Assembly (NCBI RefSeq): GCF_002285905.1
Contig: NZ_CP016305.1
Span: forward strand, 744,001 to 808,000
Direction: 5' to 3'
Length of the DNA stretch: 64,000 bases
Source: Rickettsia sp. MEAM1 (Bemisia tabaci)
Lineage (GTDB): Bacteria > Pseudomonadota > Alphaproteobacteria > Rickettsiales > Rickettsiaceae
Of this stretch, positions 9,640 through 20,100 are shown in pieces (the first letter of the stretch is position 1; every line of letters starts with the position of its first letter). Made by a program: the position numbers and the translations under genes. The notes under the pieces were generated by a model, which saw nothing but the letters and a program-made list of their open reading frames with translations, had not been told where the DNA came from and did no database searches.

Positions 9640-10715
9640 ATTTGTCTATTTACCGATTCTATCGTATTGGTAGTATAGATTACCTTTCTAATCTCTTTAG
9701 GGAACGCAAAGAAAGGTACTATACCACTCCAATTACATATCCATATATCAGAAATAACTGGGTATTTACTATCCCATTTTTTAGCAAACTCTTCTAATGC
9801 TAAATTAGCCATATTCTCATTATTTGCTGTATAGATTTGTTTTAAGTCAGCTGCTACTTCTTTAAGATTTTTGTAAGAAACGTACTTTAAAGAATTACGT
9901 ACCATATGTACTATACAAAGTTGTACTATGGTATTTAGGAAAACACTGTTTATTGCATCTCTAAAACCTTTAAGACCGTCAACACATGCTACATAAATTT
10001 GTTCTACACCTCGGTTCTTTAATTCGCTTACAACCTGTATCCAAAACTTTGAACCCTCATTCTTGCTAATCCAAATACCCAAAAGCTCTTTCTTGCCTTC
10101 TATATTTATACCAATAACAAGGTAAACAGCCTTATTTATAACTATATTATTATCTCTTGCTTTTACCATGATGCAATCTAAATATACAATTTGGTATATT
10201 CTATCTAATGCTCGGGCTTGCCATCTTATTACCTCTTCCATAACTCCATCTGTAATAGTCGAGATAAGCTCCTTAGATACTTCTGTATGATACATTTCCT
10301 CTAAATGGGATTGAATCTCACTCATGGTCATACCTCTTGCATAAAGTGAAATAACGCTATCATCAAATCCAGTGAATCTTCTAACTCCCTTAGGAATTAA
10401 TTGAGGCTCAAAACTATTGTCTCTATCTCTTGGAATATCAAGTACTATCTTTTGACCACTGTCATCTATTACTGTCTTTTCGCTCGTACCATTACGACGA
10501 TTGCTATCTTGCTTTGATGCCTTGCTATGCCTCGAATAACCTAATTCATGACTTAGCTCGTCCTCTAGTATTCTCTCTACTAACCTCTTCTTTAATTGCT
10601 GAAACAATCCATCCTTTCCAAATAACTCTTTAGGATTAGATTGGGATAATATTTCCTCTACTAACTTAGTATTTATATCTGCACTTCTAACACCAGCTTC
10701 TATTTTCTTAGCCAT
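9640..10715 (-). pseudogene. IS256-family transposase type B, C-terminus lost
   Basis: The N-terminal ~358 residues match the complete 420-residue type B transposase at 41447-42709. After ESVNRQ the frame runs out of type B and ends in the right end of the inserted type A element. The lost part includes the conserved ...RKIIKNKGVFPDD segment. The catalytic D and D (VYLDCIMVKARD, ACVDGLKGF) and the ES of the final motif remain, but the tail needed for folding is gone. Confidence 0.92.
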
Positions 10716-10799
10716 ATTTTTTACCTTTGTTCTAGTTGTATTTTAACAGTATTTCTTTCTCTGTTGCTTTACAACTTACACAAAATATATGATAGACTC

Positions 10800-10888
10800 T
10801 CATTGCGAGCCACTGAAAGTGGCACGGTAATCTCAGGAAATAGAAATAACTTCTAAGATTGCTTCGTCACTACGCTTCTCGCAATGAC
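10800..10888. repeat. Dispersed palindrome (CATTGCGAG type)
   Basis: Begins CATTGCGAGCCACTG and ends with the inverted CTTCTCGCAATGAC. It belongs to the same dispersed family as 16.56, 16.93, 32.49, 35.87, 38.02 and 47.2 kb. It lies between the IS256 end and the stop of the PLD-like gene. Confidence 0.75.
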
Positions 10889-10891
10889 GGA

Positions 10892-11497
10892 TTATCCATT
10901 CCTTGCTTTCCTACTAAGCCAGTTTTGTAGATAAGAGTCTGCAAGCTCAGCATCTTCTATAACGATTACATTTTCTGCATTACGTTTATCAGCAGCAGCA
11001 GTAAAATTAAATGAACCGGTTATTACTTTCCTTTTATCGATAATTATAACTTTATTATGAGCAATACCCGGAACTTTATCTATACCTACCTCAATTTTTG
11101 CTCGTTGTAATTCGTGTAACTTAGAAAATTTTTGCTTTAAATTACTACGATCCAGTAAGATTTTCACTTGTACACCACGTGCTTGAGCATCAATTAAAGC
11201 GGCAGTAATCAATGAATCGCTCATGCCATATGCATGCATATAAATAGACTCTCTAGCCGTATCAATTTGATCTGCTATAAATTTAGTACAACCTGATGGG
11301 GGAGTAAAACATGTACTAACTTTACTTCTAGAAAGCTGCGAAATATTGTAATGCTTTATTTTTGGAGGCGGTGTATGTGATATTTTGAACTGATTTATTA
11401 GGTCAGTTCCATAATCTGAATATCCTAGAACACCTATTGCTATGCCTAAAATAAAGGCAATAAATATTTCCGTAAATTTTTTATTTTTTCTCTTCAC
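10892..11497 (-). CDS. pld: PLD-superfamily nuclease/phospholipase
   Basis: A 201-residue protein with one HKD motif, HNKVIIIDKRKVITGSFNFT at ~145-165, and a second short signature in the middle (SIYMHAYGMSDSLITAAL). Residues ~10-27 are a hydrophobic export/anchor segment (EIFIAFILGIAIGVLGYS), so the enzyme acts outside the cytoplasm. Single-HKD proteins of this size dimerise to form one active site. Rickettsia encode such a PLD-like protein linked to membrane damage; whether this one acts on phospholipid or nucleic acid cannot be read from sequence. No lesions are visible. Confidence 0.9.
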   Translation of the reverse strand: MKRKNKKFTEIFIAFILGIAIGVLGYSDYGTDLINQFKISHTPPPKIKHYNISQLSRSKVSTCFTPPSGCTKFIADQIDTARESIYMHAYGMSDSLITAALIDAQARGVQVKILLDRSNLKQKFSKLHELQRAKIEVGIDKVPGIAHNKVIIIDKRKVITGSFNFTAAADKRNAENVIVIEDAELADSYLQNWLSRKARNG

Positions 11498-12445
11498 AAA
11501 CTTTTTTATTTTTTAACGTAACTTCCTGGTGCTTCTTCAATTGATATTAAATTTTAATAATCTAAAGATTTTACTAGTTCAGCATTACTTTTGATAAGCC
11601 AATTAAGCCAGCAATCCCACCATGAGCCTTTATGTTCCGTAGCTTTTAAAAGCCATTCTCTACTATTTAAACTTAAATCCTCATTAAGTCTATAATTATA
11701 TTTAGTAGTTTTTGGAGGATTAATAACTCCTGCTACATGCCCTGAATCAGTTAAGCAAAAAATCTTATTACCATTTATTAATTTCATTCCATCATATATT
11801 GAACGCCAAGGTGCGATATGATCTTCCTTAGCTGCCACAAAAAAAGAATCACAATCAACTTTACTAAGATCTATCTTAGTTCCCAATACCTCTAAAGTAT
11901 TAGGCTCTTTTAGTAAATTATTATAATAGGTATTTTGTAAATATTCTTGATACATTCTTGCCGGTAAATTTGTAGAATCAGCATTCCAATATAACAAATC
12001 AAAAGGCATAGGATTTTTGCCAAGTAAATAATTATTTACAAAAAATGTCCAAATTAAATCATTAGCTCTTAGTAAACTAAAGGTATTTGATAAATATTTT
12101 CCATCAAAATATCCTTTCAAATCCATATCCTCTTTAATATACTTCATCGTATTTTCATTAAAAAATACTCCAAGCTCACCAGGACTAGTATAATCAAGCA
12201 GGGTGGTAAAGAACGTAGCACTATTAGTGCAATCTAGTTTTTTTACTTTTAAATAAGCAAGAATAATGGCAAGAAATGTTCCGCCCATGCAATATCCAAC
12301 GAAGTCAATTTTTTTAAAGCCAAGCTTTCTAATATATTCAATAGGGGCTAAAATCCCATCTTGTAAGTAATCATCAAAGTCTTTTTCTGCTAAAGATGAA
12401 TCCGGATTAACCCATGAAATAAGGAAAACTTGAAAATTATTTTCC

Positions 12446-13007
12446 ACTAAACAACCCTCAGCTATAAGCTGAGGGGTTATAAAGTGGAATCGATTAGAAA
12501 TCGATCATCATTCACAGGTTCACCTTCCTGTTCATCAATATAGTGCTGTATCATTTCATCAGTTATATTACCTGAACTGACTGCCATATAGCCCCTAGCC
12601 CACAAATGATTGCCCCAAAATTGTTTTCGTAAATGAGTAAATTCTTGCAATAAAATTCTTGAGCTAATGCCTTTTAAATACTGTACTAACTTGCTAAGAG
12701 ATATTTGCGGCTTATATGAGATAAATATATGTACGTGATCACATGATATTTTCCCTGAAATTATATGTACTTCATGTTCCATACAAATCTGCCTCAGTAA
12801 ATCTCTAGTCCTTTCCGATACTTTGCCTATCAATATTCTCTTCCTATATTTTTGTATCCATATAAGATGCACTTTTAAATCATACTGACTATGACTATTC
12901 TTTCTATAACTTCTCATATTTCTTGATATAAATTCATTGCTAAAGCAATTTCATTATATCTTCCCTTCGCCTAAAGGCGAGGGATTTTTGATCCCCGAAG
13001 GGGGACA
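12446..13007 (-). mobile_element. IS200-like element, complete (562 bp)
   Basis: Left end TGTCCCCCTTCGGGGATC with a CCCTTCGGGG hairpin and CCTCGCCTTTAGGCGAAGG hairpin; right end hairpin CCTCAGCTTATAGCTGAGG then GTTTAGT. Exactly 562 bp, as for the copies at 34180, 39681, 50424 and 57520. It has no inverted termini and no target duplication, as expected for IS200/IS605. The base preceding the left end is part of TTAA in every copy. Confidence 0.95.
12477..12917 (-). CDS. tnpA: IS200-like transposase TnpA (Y1/REP type)
   Basis: A 146-residue HUH-Y1 transposase that cuts and joins single-stranded DNA. The HUH motif is HVHIF (residues ~63-67) and the nucleophile Tyr is probably in the C-terminal helix segment EMIQHYIDEQ. 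Full length. One residue (Gln-Lys-Tyr for Pro-Lys-Tyr, near residue 23) differs from the other copies. Confidence 0.95.
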   Translation of the reverse strand: MRSYRKNSHSQYDLKVHLIWIQKYRKRILIGKVSERTRDLLRQICMEHEVHIISGKISCDHVHIFISYKPQISLSKLVQYLKGISSRILLQEFTHLRKQFWGNHLWARGYMAVSSGNITDEMIQHYIDEQEGEPVNDDRFLIDSTL

Positions 13008-13164
13008 TTAAATTTTGTGGTATTATACTACCCTTGCCCTGCATTAAATGCATGATCAATTCTTGATATTTATCAGCTATTTCTTTGAAATTATTAATTA
13101 TCGTTTCGTGTGGTATGTTGTACATAGTATATTCCGGTATACATCTTATAAATTAAGAGTTGGT

Positions 13165-13276
13165 ATACGAAGGTCAATTTCAAAAAGAGCAAGGAGACTG
13201 TAAGCCGAGGAGCGGAGCGTATACTTAATACGTGAGCACCGAAGGACTTACAAGACGACGTAGCCAATTTTTGAAA
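13165..13276. repeat. ~110-bp dispersed repeat (GTATACTTAATACGTGAG family)
   Basis: Contains the core GTATACTTAATACGTGAG and AAAGAGCAAGG. The reverse complement aligns along its whole length with 37126-37240 and 50988-51105. It sits directly 3' of ubiD. It has no coding potential conserved between copies. Confidence 0.8.
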
Positions 13277-13277
13277 T

Positions 13278-14765
13278 TCACCGAGTATATATCTTTAGAC
13301 TATCCCATATACTATTTATCTTGTCGATAACTTCCTGATCCATTTCGATTTTTTTACCCCATTTTCTGTTTGTCTCAGGGTATATTTTATCTGTTGCATC
13401 TATTCCCATTTTGCTGCCAAGCCCTGACTCTGGGGAGGCAAAATCTAAATAATCTATTGGGGAGTTTTCTATGAAAGTTGTATCACGCTTTGGATCAACT
13501 CTTGTTGAGATTGCCCAAATTACTTCCTGCCAGTTACGAATATCGATATCATCATCAACAACGATAATAAATTTGCTATACATGAATTGCCGTAAATAAG
13601 ACCAAACACCAAGCATTATTCTTTTAGCATGACCAGGATAAGACTTTTTAATTGATACTACCGCAACCCTATATGAACAACCTTCAGGTGGCAGCCAAAA
13701 ATCAACAATTTCCAGAAATTGCTGTTGAATAAGAGGGATAAAAATCTCATTTAATGCTTCACCGAGTATTGATGGCTCATCTGGCGGTTTGCCTGTATAA
13801 GTACTCAAATATACAGGATTTTTTTTCATCGTTATTGCTGTTACAGTAAATACTGGAAATTCTTCAACATCATTGTAATATCCGGTATGATCGCCAAAAG
13901 GACCTTCGGGTAAATATTCATCTAGACTAACATACCCCTCAAGCACTATCTCACTATGTGCTGGAACTTTTAAATCAATGGTTTTACACTTTACCAGCTC
14001 TACTTTTTCATTACCAAGCAACCCAGCAAAATTATATTCCGAAATATTTTCTGGTATCGGCATTACTGCTGCCATAGTTATTGCCGGATTTGCCCCAATA
14101 ACTATAGCAGCTGGGAAAGGTTCTTTTTTCGATTCTTTCCAACGTTTGTGATGCTCTGCACCACCTCGCAGCTTAAGCCAACGCATCAATAATTTATTTT
14201 CTGAAATAACCTGCATTCTATATATGCCGAGATTATAATTATCAACCTTTTCATCGGTTGGTCCTTTAGTTACAACTATAGACCAAGTAATTAAAGGTGA
14301 AACATCAAGAGACCAACATTTTTGGATTGGTAATACATTAAGATCAGGCTTGTCGATAATAATCTCATGGCAAGCGGCTTTTAAAACAGTTTTAGGCGAC
14401 ATAGCAAAGATACGCTTTGCTAGCGGTAACATCGATAATGTTTCTTTAAAAGATGATGGTGGTTGCGGTTGTTTAAGAAATGCGAGTAAAACTCCAAGCT
14501 CTCTTAATTCCTGAATATTCTGAAGCTTAAGCCCCATGCAAATACGATTTATACTAGCATAAAGATTAGTTAGAACAGGTATTGTAGATTTACTGCCGTT
14601 AGATTTTATAACATTCTCAAATAGCAAAGCAGGACCACCTTGCTCCAATGCTCTTCTGCTGATTTCAGTAATTTCTAGATCAGTTTTAACTTCAACAGAA
14701 ATACGCTTTAATTCACCGTTTTTTTCTAACAATTTCAAAAACTCGGGTAAATCTCTAAAGCTCAT
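13278..14765 (-). CDS. ubiD: UbiD-family decarboxylase (3-octaprenyl-4-hydroxybenzoate)
   Basis: A 495-residue prenylated-FMN-dependent decarboxylase of ubiquinone synthesis. Family signatures are [10 protein letters not shown] near residue 140, the cofactor/metal region [20 protein letters not shown], and the active-site stretch [15 protein letters not shown] near 290. Length matches E. coli UbiD (497). It probably needs a UbiX partner, which is not in this window. Its stop lies immediately before a ~110-bp dispersed repeat. Confidence 0.96.
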   Translation of the reverse strand: MSFRDLPEFLKLLEKNGELKRISVEVKTDLEITEISRRALEQGGPALLFENVIKSNGSKSTIPVLTNLYASINRICMGLKLQNIQELRELGVLLAFLKQPQPPSSFKETLSMLPLAKRIFAMSPKTVLKAACHEIIIDKPDLNVLPIQKCWSLDVSPLITWSIVVTKGPTDEKVDNYNLGIYRMQVISENKLLMRWLKLRGGAEHHKRWKESKKEPFPAAIVIGANPAITMAAVMPIPENISEYNFAGLLGNEKVELVKCKTIDLKVPAHSEIVLEGYVSLDEYLPEGPFGDHTGYYNDVEEFPVFTVTAITMKKNPVYLSTYTGKPPDEPSILGEALNEIFIPLIQQQFLEIVDFWLPPEGCSYRVAVVSIKKSYPGHAKRIMLGVWSYLRQFMYSKFIIVVDDDIDIRNWQEVIWAISTRVDPKRDTTFIENSPIDYLDFASPESGLGSKMGIDATDKIYPETNRKWGKKIEMDQEVIDKINSIWDSLKIYTR

Positions 14766-14792
14766 ATGTTGTTTTGTTATTGGATACTAATT

Positions 14793-14869
14793 GTCACCCC
14801 GCGACTTGACCGCGGTATCTTAGGATGCAGTCTGTGACATAAGACCCCGCGGTCAAGTCGCGGGGTGAC
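14793..14869. repeat. 77-bp near-perfect palindrome
   Basis: GTCACCCCGCGACTTGACCG and its inverted copy CGGTCAAGTCGCGGGGTGAC flank a ~35-bp loop. It is GC-rich in an AT-rich setting. It lies between the start of ubiD and the stop of the foldase gene and could act as a terminator for the latter, but it looks like a dispersed palindromic element. Confidence 0.75.
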
Positions 14870-14878
14870 ACAACTCAT

Positions 14879-16438
14879 TTACATAGTCTTCACTTTCATA
14901 TCGTTTTGCTTGATCGTATAGTTAATCAATTCATCAATTATAGAATTTTTAATAGTGTGTACTATATTTTTTTCTGAGTTAGTTCTAATATTTTTAGCCA
15001 CCTGCTCATCTATATTTGTAGATTTAATATGGGCAAAATATAAGTCATCACCTACTTGAAATACAGGAGTATTAGCACCTATTTTAGTGTTAAAAATGGA
15101 TAATAATATTTCAGGGGTTAACATCTGATCATTTTCCATTTCTGATCTTATATAAGTTTTGTTACGTATTTTAGCATTTGATGTGTTATCTTCTGTATTA
15201 AAATTGTCTTCTTTTGCTAAATCTTTCATAATTTTTATATTAAGATCAGCAAGATATTGCTTTATCCAAGTGCTATTTATCTGTTCTTTAATACTATCAA
15301 ATTCAGGTATTTTTGCTGGATTTATAGATTTTAATTCAACAAGTACTAAATAGCTTTTATCTTCTGCCTCAATCGGATAAGATAATTCCCCCTCGCTAAG
15401 CTCAAAAATACTATCGGCATTTTCGGCAATTATTTTGTCTTCGATCAAATCGGCATAGCTTATATTATTGATATTGTTAATAGGCAACTCATATTTTTCT
15501 GCGATTTCAACTAAGCTAGAACCGGCTGCGACATCATCTTCTAAGTTTTTAGCAAGCTCCATATTTAGAATATCAATTTTTTGAGATTCTATTTGTTCAT
15601 ATAATTGTTTTTGTACATCCTCAAAACTTTGTTCTTCAAATTCCTCTTTATTCTCATTATAAAATTCTAATAATTCTTCTTTAGTAACTTGGATTTTCTT
15701 TTGTAAGTTTTCAGTAGTAACTTTTATATATGAAAAGCTACGCTTCTCAGGTATTTCAAATGAAGATTTGTTATTTTGATAAAAATCTTTTAATTCCTGA
15801 TCAGAGGGAACTGGAATTTGTAAATCTTTTGGCTTGTTTTGTAGATTCATTTGCACTAATTCTACTTCTCTTTTTTCAGCCATATAATTTACTATATTAT
15901 CAGTCATAGCTTTTGGAACATAGAAGCTATCTAAAAAAGTACCAGCAAAAATATTTTTTAAAGCTTTTTCTTTAAAATTTACTAAATATTTTTCTTCATC
16001 TGTATAAGAATTTCTAAAATAAGTTTTAAAGAGCTTTATATCGAAAATTCCTTGATCATTTTTAAAAACTGGTGATTCTTTTACTAAATTTTTTACAGTA
16101 TCGTCACTTATATCAAAATCATAATAGCTAACTAGATAATCTAAGATATTCTCAAAAATAAGCCTTTTTAAGATTCTATTATCTATATTTAATTGTGCTA
16201 TTTCTTCTTCCGTTAGGCTTACTCCTACTTGTTTAGATATAGCGTTAATTTCTAAAGATTTTGCCCGCAGAAAATCTTCTTGCGATATGTTTTTCGCATG
16301 AGAAAAAGTTACGATATTGCTACCACCTCTTCCATGTAATACATCTTTAATGCCAAAGCCAACAAAGGCAAAAACGATCATTGCGAATAAAACCCGCATT
16401 ATAAAACTATCGGCAGTTTTTCTAATATTATTTAACAT
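14879..16438 (-). CDS. PpiD/SurA-like periplasmic folding factor
   Basis: A 519-residue protein. One membrane helix at ~13-31 (FIMRVLFAMIVFAFVGFGI) anchors it in the inner membrane; the rest is periplasmic. An N-terminal SurA/PpiD chaperone region (~35-200) is followed by a parvulin-like region (~225-380: KRSFSYIKVTTENLQ, then SSLVEIAEKYELP and LSYPIEAEDKSYLVLVEL). The PPIase core looks degenerate, as in PpiD. It should help outer-membrane protein and autotransporter biogenesis. An intrinsic terminator separates it from tRNA-Glu upstream. Confidence 0.85.
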   Translation of the reverse strand: MLNNIRKTADSFIMRVLFAMIVFAFVGFGIKDVLHGRGGSNIVTFSHAKNISQEDFLRAKSLEINAISKQVGVSLTEEEIAQLNIDNRILKRLIFENILDYLVSYYDFDISDDTVKNLVKESPVFKNDQGIFDIKLFKTYFRNSYTDEEKYLVNFKEKALKNIFAGTFLDSFYVPKAMTDNIVNYMAEKREVELVQMNLQNKPKDLQIPVPSDQELKDFYQNNKSSFEIPEKRSFSYIKVTTENLQKKIQVTKEELLEFYNENKEEFEEQSFEDVQKQLYEQIESQKIDILNMELAKNLEDDVAAGSSLVEIAEKYELPINNINNISYADLIEDKIIAENADSIFELSEGELSYPIEAEDKSYLVLVELKSINPAKIPEFDSIKEQINSTWIKQYLADLNIKIMKDLAKEDNFNTEDNTSNAKIRNKTYIRSEMENDQMLTPEILLSIFNTKIGANTPVFQVGDDLYFAHIKSTNIDEQVAKNIRTNSEKNIVHTIKNSIIDELINYTIKQNDMKVKTM

Positions 16439-16484
16439 AATTTTTTATTTAAGATTCTTAATGTCATCTTGTACATTATAAAGC

Positions 16485-16520
16485 AAAAAAACCTACATAG
16501 TCAAACTATATAGGTTTTTT
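16485..16520 (-). terminator. Bidirectional intrinsic terminator
   Basis: The stem AAAAAACCTACATAG / CTATATAGGTTTTTT has a 5-nt loop TCAAA and an A-run/T-run on the two sides, so it can terminate in either direction. It lies between tRNA-Glu and the foldase gene, both on the minus strand. Confidence 0.75.
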
Positions 16521-16551
16521 ATTACATATGTGTCATGCAGTATGGATCAAT

Positions 16552-16700
16552 TTTCCCGTCAGTGTGAGGAAATTACGAAGTAACTTGTACGTACGCAATC
16601 TTAGGATGCTTGACAAGATTGCCACGTCGATACTTTGTATCTCCTCGCAATGACGGGGAAACTGATGTGCACAAACAAGCCACCACGGGATGACAAAGGA
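16552..16700. repeat. Dispersed palindromic elements
   Basis: AATTTTCCCGTCAGTGTGAG and GTATCTCCTCGCAATGACGG are inverted partners around AATCTTAGGATGCTTGACAAG. A closely related copy lies at 16930-17022 on the other side of tRNA-Glu. No gene is seen from 16439 to 16791. Confidence 0.7.
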
Positions 16701-16791
16701 AAACTTATATACGCAAATAATACTTTTTCACAATAACGACTCTTGAGTCGCACAACAATATTTTTAGTAAGGAATAATCGAGAAATAAGGA

Positions 16792-16866
16792 TGGTGACCC
16801 CTACGGGACTCGAACCCGTGTTCCCACCGTGAAAGGGTGGTGTCCTAACCGCTAGACGAAGGGGCC
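16792..16866 (-). tRNA. tRNA-Glu (TTC)
   Basis: On the minus strand, the acceptor GGCCCCT pairs with AGGGGTC and is followed by A and an encoded CCA. The D arm is TCTAGCGGTTAGGA, the anticodon loop CTTTCAC reads TTC, and the T arm GGGTTCGAGTCCC is canonical. Length is 75 nt including CCA. Confidence 0.96.
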
Positions 16867-16897
16867 TTTAAGAAATATTATTATAATTTGTCATCCC

Positions 16898-17065
16898 CGC
16901 AAGGCGTTGCCTGAGTGGATCCATTTTTCCGTCATTGCGAGCGACTAAAAAGAGCGTGGCAATCTGAGGATGCTTGACAAGATTGCCACGTCGATACTTT
17001 GTATCTCCTCGCAATGACGACTCTATATCCACATCCACTTAAGCAAGCCTTACGGGGTAACAGAT
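16898..17065. repeat. Dispersed palindromic elements
   Basis: Contains CCGTCATTGCGAGCGAC and the inverted CTCCTCGCAATGACG with the internal GGATGCTTGACAAGATTGCC shared with 16.6 kb. It is followed by AAGCAAGCCTTACGGGGTAAC, complementary to GTCATCCCCGCAAGGCGTTG at its left edge. Fills the gap between tRNA-Glu and the autotransporter stop. Confidence 0.7.
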
Positions 17066-17139
17066 AATATAACAATGCACTTTAATTACAATAACTTCAA
17101 AGGTTTTATACAATATCTTTTTAAGTATTGCAAGCAAAA

Positions 17140-20100
17140 TTATAGATTTACTTTAAGTTTAATACTACCTTGATGGCTATGATAACGTTTATTCAAATAA
17201 TAGTTATAATCCAACGAAATAATCGTGTTCTTAACACTTCCTATAATTCCGCCACCTAAATTATAGGCTGTTTTTGCTTGTTTCGGTATTATATGATTTT
17301 GCGTAAATTTATTACCTTGTATTTGAATAGTTCTATTTACTCTCTGAGTTTTTTCATTGAAATTATGCTCTATGGAACTATGCAGCGTAAGCCCTAAATT
17401 ATTATTTTTTAAAGGTATTTTTGTTTTAGCACCGATAATTCCTGATAATATATTATTTTCTTTCGTTGCAAGAGCTATTTCTTGAATACTAATACCTGTT
17501 TCATTATATACACCATCTCGTGATTTTCTGTATCTTAAACCGATATTTGGCGTAATGACTATATTATTTTTAGCCAGATAGTTATAATTAAGTAAAGCTT
17601 CTGCGTTATAGCTATGGTTACGATGTTTTACATTACTCTTAAATTTAGTATTATTAAATAAATAAGTAGTTTTATTTTTAATAAAGTTCTTAGAAGCAGC
17701 AACTAAACCTTGCAATACAAAATTTTTCGGTAATTCTTTTTGCACATAGATAGAAACTATATGACTTTTAATAATTTCTTTATCATTATTATTGTTATTT
17801 TTAAACTTAAATACTGAATGAACGTTACTATAAGCAATACCTATAATATTATTATCGATCTCAACGTCAAAACCAACAGTACCACCTTTATTAATACCTC
17901 TATAGCCATTAATATTATTAACTCTACCTTGGTTATTAACACCGTACATAGTATGCATCCATAGACCTCTTTTAACTGGTGACTCTTCATCACCAGCTGC
18001 TATAGCAGCGTTATTATCTTCATTAATTTTAACTACTGCAATAGAATCAAGTCTAGTAAAAATAGAATCTTTCGTCACTTTCTGAACAGTTTGAATTTGT
18101 TGATTAGTAGTAGGAGCAATTGCTGCAACACTCTTTTTTACTTCTTCTACTGCTTGCGGAAGAGGGATAGTTGTAATTGTATCAATCTTTTTAAGCGGTT
18201 TACTATATTCTAAATCTTCTTCTATACCTGAATCATAATCATCATCACTATCTATTAATTTTAAAAAGCTATCTTCATCCTTTTCGCCACTCTTTAACCT
18301 TAAGAAACTAAGTTTATCATCACCATCTTTTAATTTTAAAAAATCATTTTCACTTTCTCTACCATCGCTTAATGCTAAAAGACCATGCTCATCATCACTA
18401 CCATCACTTACTCCTAACAATCTATGTTCACTCTTTCCACCATCACTTAATCCTGAGGAACTAGGTTTATCCTCTCTACCATTACTTATTCCCAAGGAGC
18501 TATGTTCATTAGTTGATAATAATAGTTGATCAGAAGCATCTTCAGTTTTTGTACCAATATTTGCGTTAGGTTGATCGTTTAAGCCTTTCGCTGCAGTTAG
18601 TGTTTCAAGTTCTGAATTTATATCTACCCTGTCAAACCCATCCATAATTTCTTTAAATTCTGTTTTAAATTTGGGGTCTATATTTTCTCTATCTGTCTTA
18701 GATTCATTGTTTAAGCTTTCAGCTTTAACTAATTTTTCAAATTCTACGCTTAAGTCTTCTTTACTACCGACTAGATGACTAATGCTATGAACTGAAGCAT
18801 ATTTTTTTAACGGTGTTGCACTATATCCTTGAGCCTTTATTTCTACCTCACTATCTGATGAATTACTAAAGCTAGGAGTTGAACCTAAATCCTCTATATC
18901 TTGTTGTAACTGTGATTCTTGTTTTGATAAATTTAGAGCTTCCTGGGCTAAATCCTGAAGTAATTGTGAATTTTCAGGGTCTAATCTTTTTCGGCGTAAT
19001 TCATGATGTTGTGTTTCAACATTACTTTTTTTGGTGGATACTTTTTGAAGCTCTTCATCTAGCTCATCATATTTTCGTAATGAGGTAAATTTCTCTTCAA
19101 GTGCTAAATATTCTAAATTAGATGATGCTGGACTTTGTATACCATTACTTTTCTCTTCAAGTGCTAAATATTCTAAATTAGATGATGCTGGACTTTGTAT
19201 ACCATTACTTTTCTCTTCAAGTGCTAAATATTCTAAATTAGATGATGCTGGACTTTGTATACCATTACTTTTAGCACTATTAATTCTACGTAATGAGTAC
19301 TCAATATTTTGATGTCCTAAAAGAGCTAAATTATTTTTTGGAACAATATGCGTATCTTCTTTATTAGCTACAATAAATCCTACATTCGTCTTTATCTTAT
19401 CTTGGTATCCATTTATTCTGCTTTCAATTTGTGTTGCTTCAGCAAGTTTTTCCTTAAATTGCCTATTATAGCTTATTTCATTTTGTGGCTTGTTAACTAG
19501 CTTTAAGCTTAACTTATTCAATTCTTGAATTATATTGTCTAAGTTTTTATGCTCTTTTTTTATACTTGCTAAACTTGTATCAATTAATTTTTGCTGAGAA
19601 GAACTAGGTGTTTTTTGTAGGTTTTTTATTTGTTCTCCTACTTCCGTATATCTTTTAATCAATGATAACATACGTATGTTTTCCGCTTGAGTAAACGTAG
19701 GATGTTGTTTTGGCTGATCTTCTTTTTGAGGCTGCACATTTACAACTGGATCTGGAAATACTTCTATATGGTCCTGTACTGAGGGCGGGTTTGGTTTTAA
19801 ATATCCTCCTGAATACTTGCTATTATCTACAATCCTTTGCACTCTAGGTATTACAGGAATGCTTACATTATTAGTGTTATTTTTATCTCGAGCAGGTGGT
19901 TGCGGTGGAAAAGTAATTTGTCCTATTTCAGTTTTTATTTCTCCAGAAATCCTTTCTACTTTCTCATAATATTTCTTTATATCACTATGATTTGGCTTTT
20001 CCTTAGCCAGTTCTCCTATTATTTTTAGTTTTAAGTCTTCTTGCTTTTCTTGTTTTTTTTCTATTTTTAATAATTTATTTTCTGCTACAGTTTTATCTTC

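Larger units (their letters stand above)
8222..10799 (-). mobile_element. IS256-like element type B, split by a type A copy
   Basis: Outer ends GAGTCAATCATAATTTTTG (8222) and the inverted GAGTCTATC end (10791-10799) match the complete type B element at 41419-42793. Bases 8222-8282 and 9640-10799 are type B; in between sits a complete type A element. Compared with the complete copy, 154 bp of type B (equivalent to 41480-41633) are missing at the insertion point. No target duplication flanks either the inner or the outer element. Confidence 0.93.
11554..13125 (-). pseudogene. phaC: Polyhydroxyalkanoate synthase, broken by IS200 and deletion
   Basis: Two coding pieces flank an IS200-like element. 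The 5' piece (13125 down to 13008) encodes MYNIPHETIINNFKEIADKY and ~20 more residues, a plausible PhaC N-terminus. The 3' piece (12445 down to 11554) encodes ~297 residues from NNFQVFLISWVNPD, with the lipase-like box GYCMGGT carrying the catalytic Cys and later Asp/His segments (EDHIAPW, DSGHVAGV). A normal class I synthase is ~580 residues, so ~200 central residues are missing. The IS did not merely insert; an adjacent deletion occurred. PHB polymerisation from this locus is lost unless the 3' fragment is translated and active, which is unlikely. Confidence 0.88.

Noticed and set aside
8222-10799. Composite transposon carrying cargo
   Set aside because: The two IS256 elements are nested rather than flanking, and no cargo gene lies between ends.
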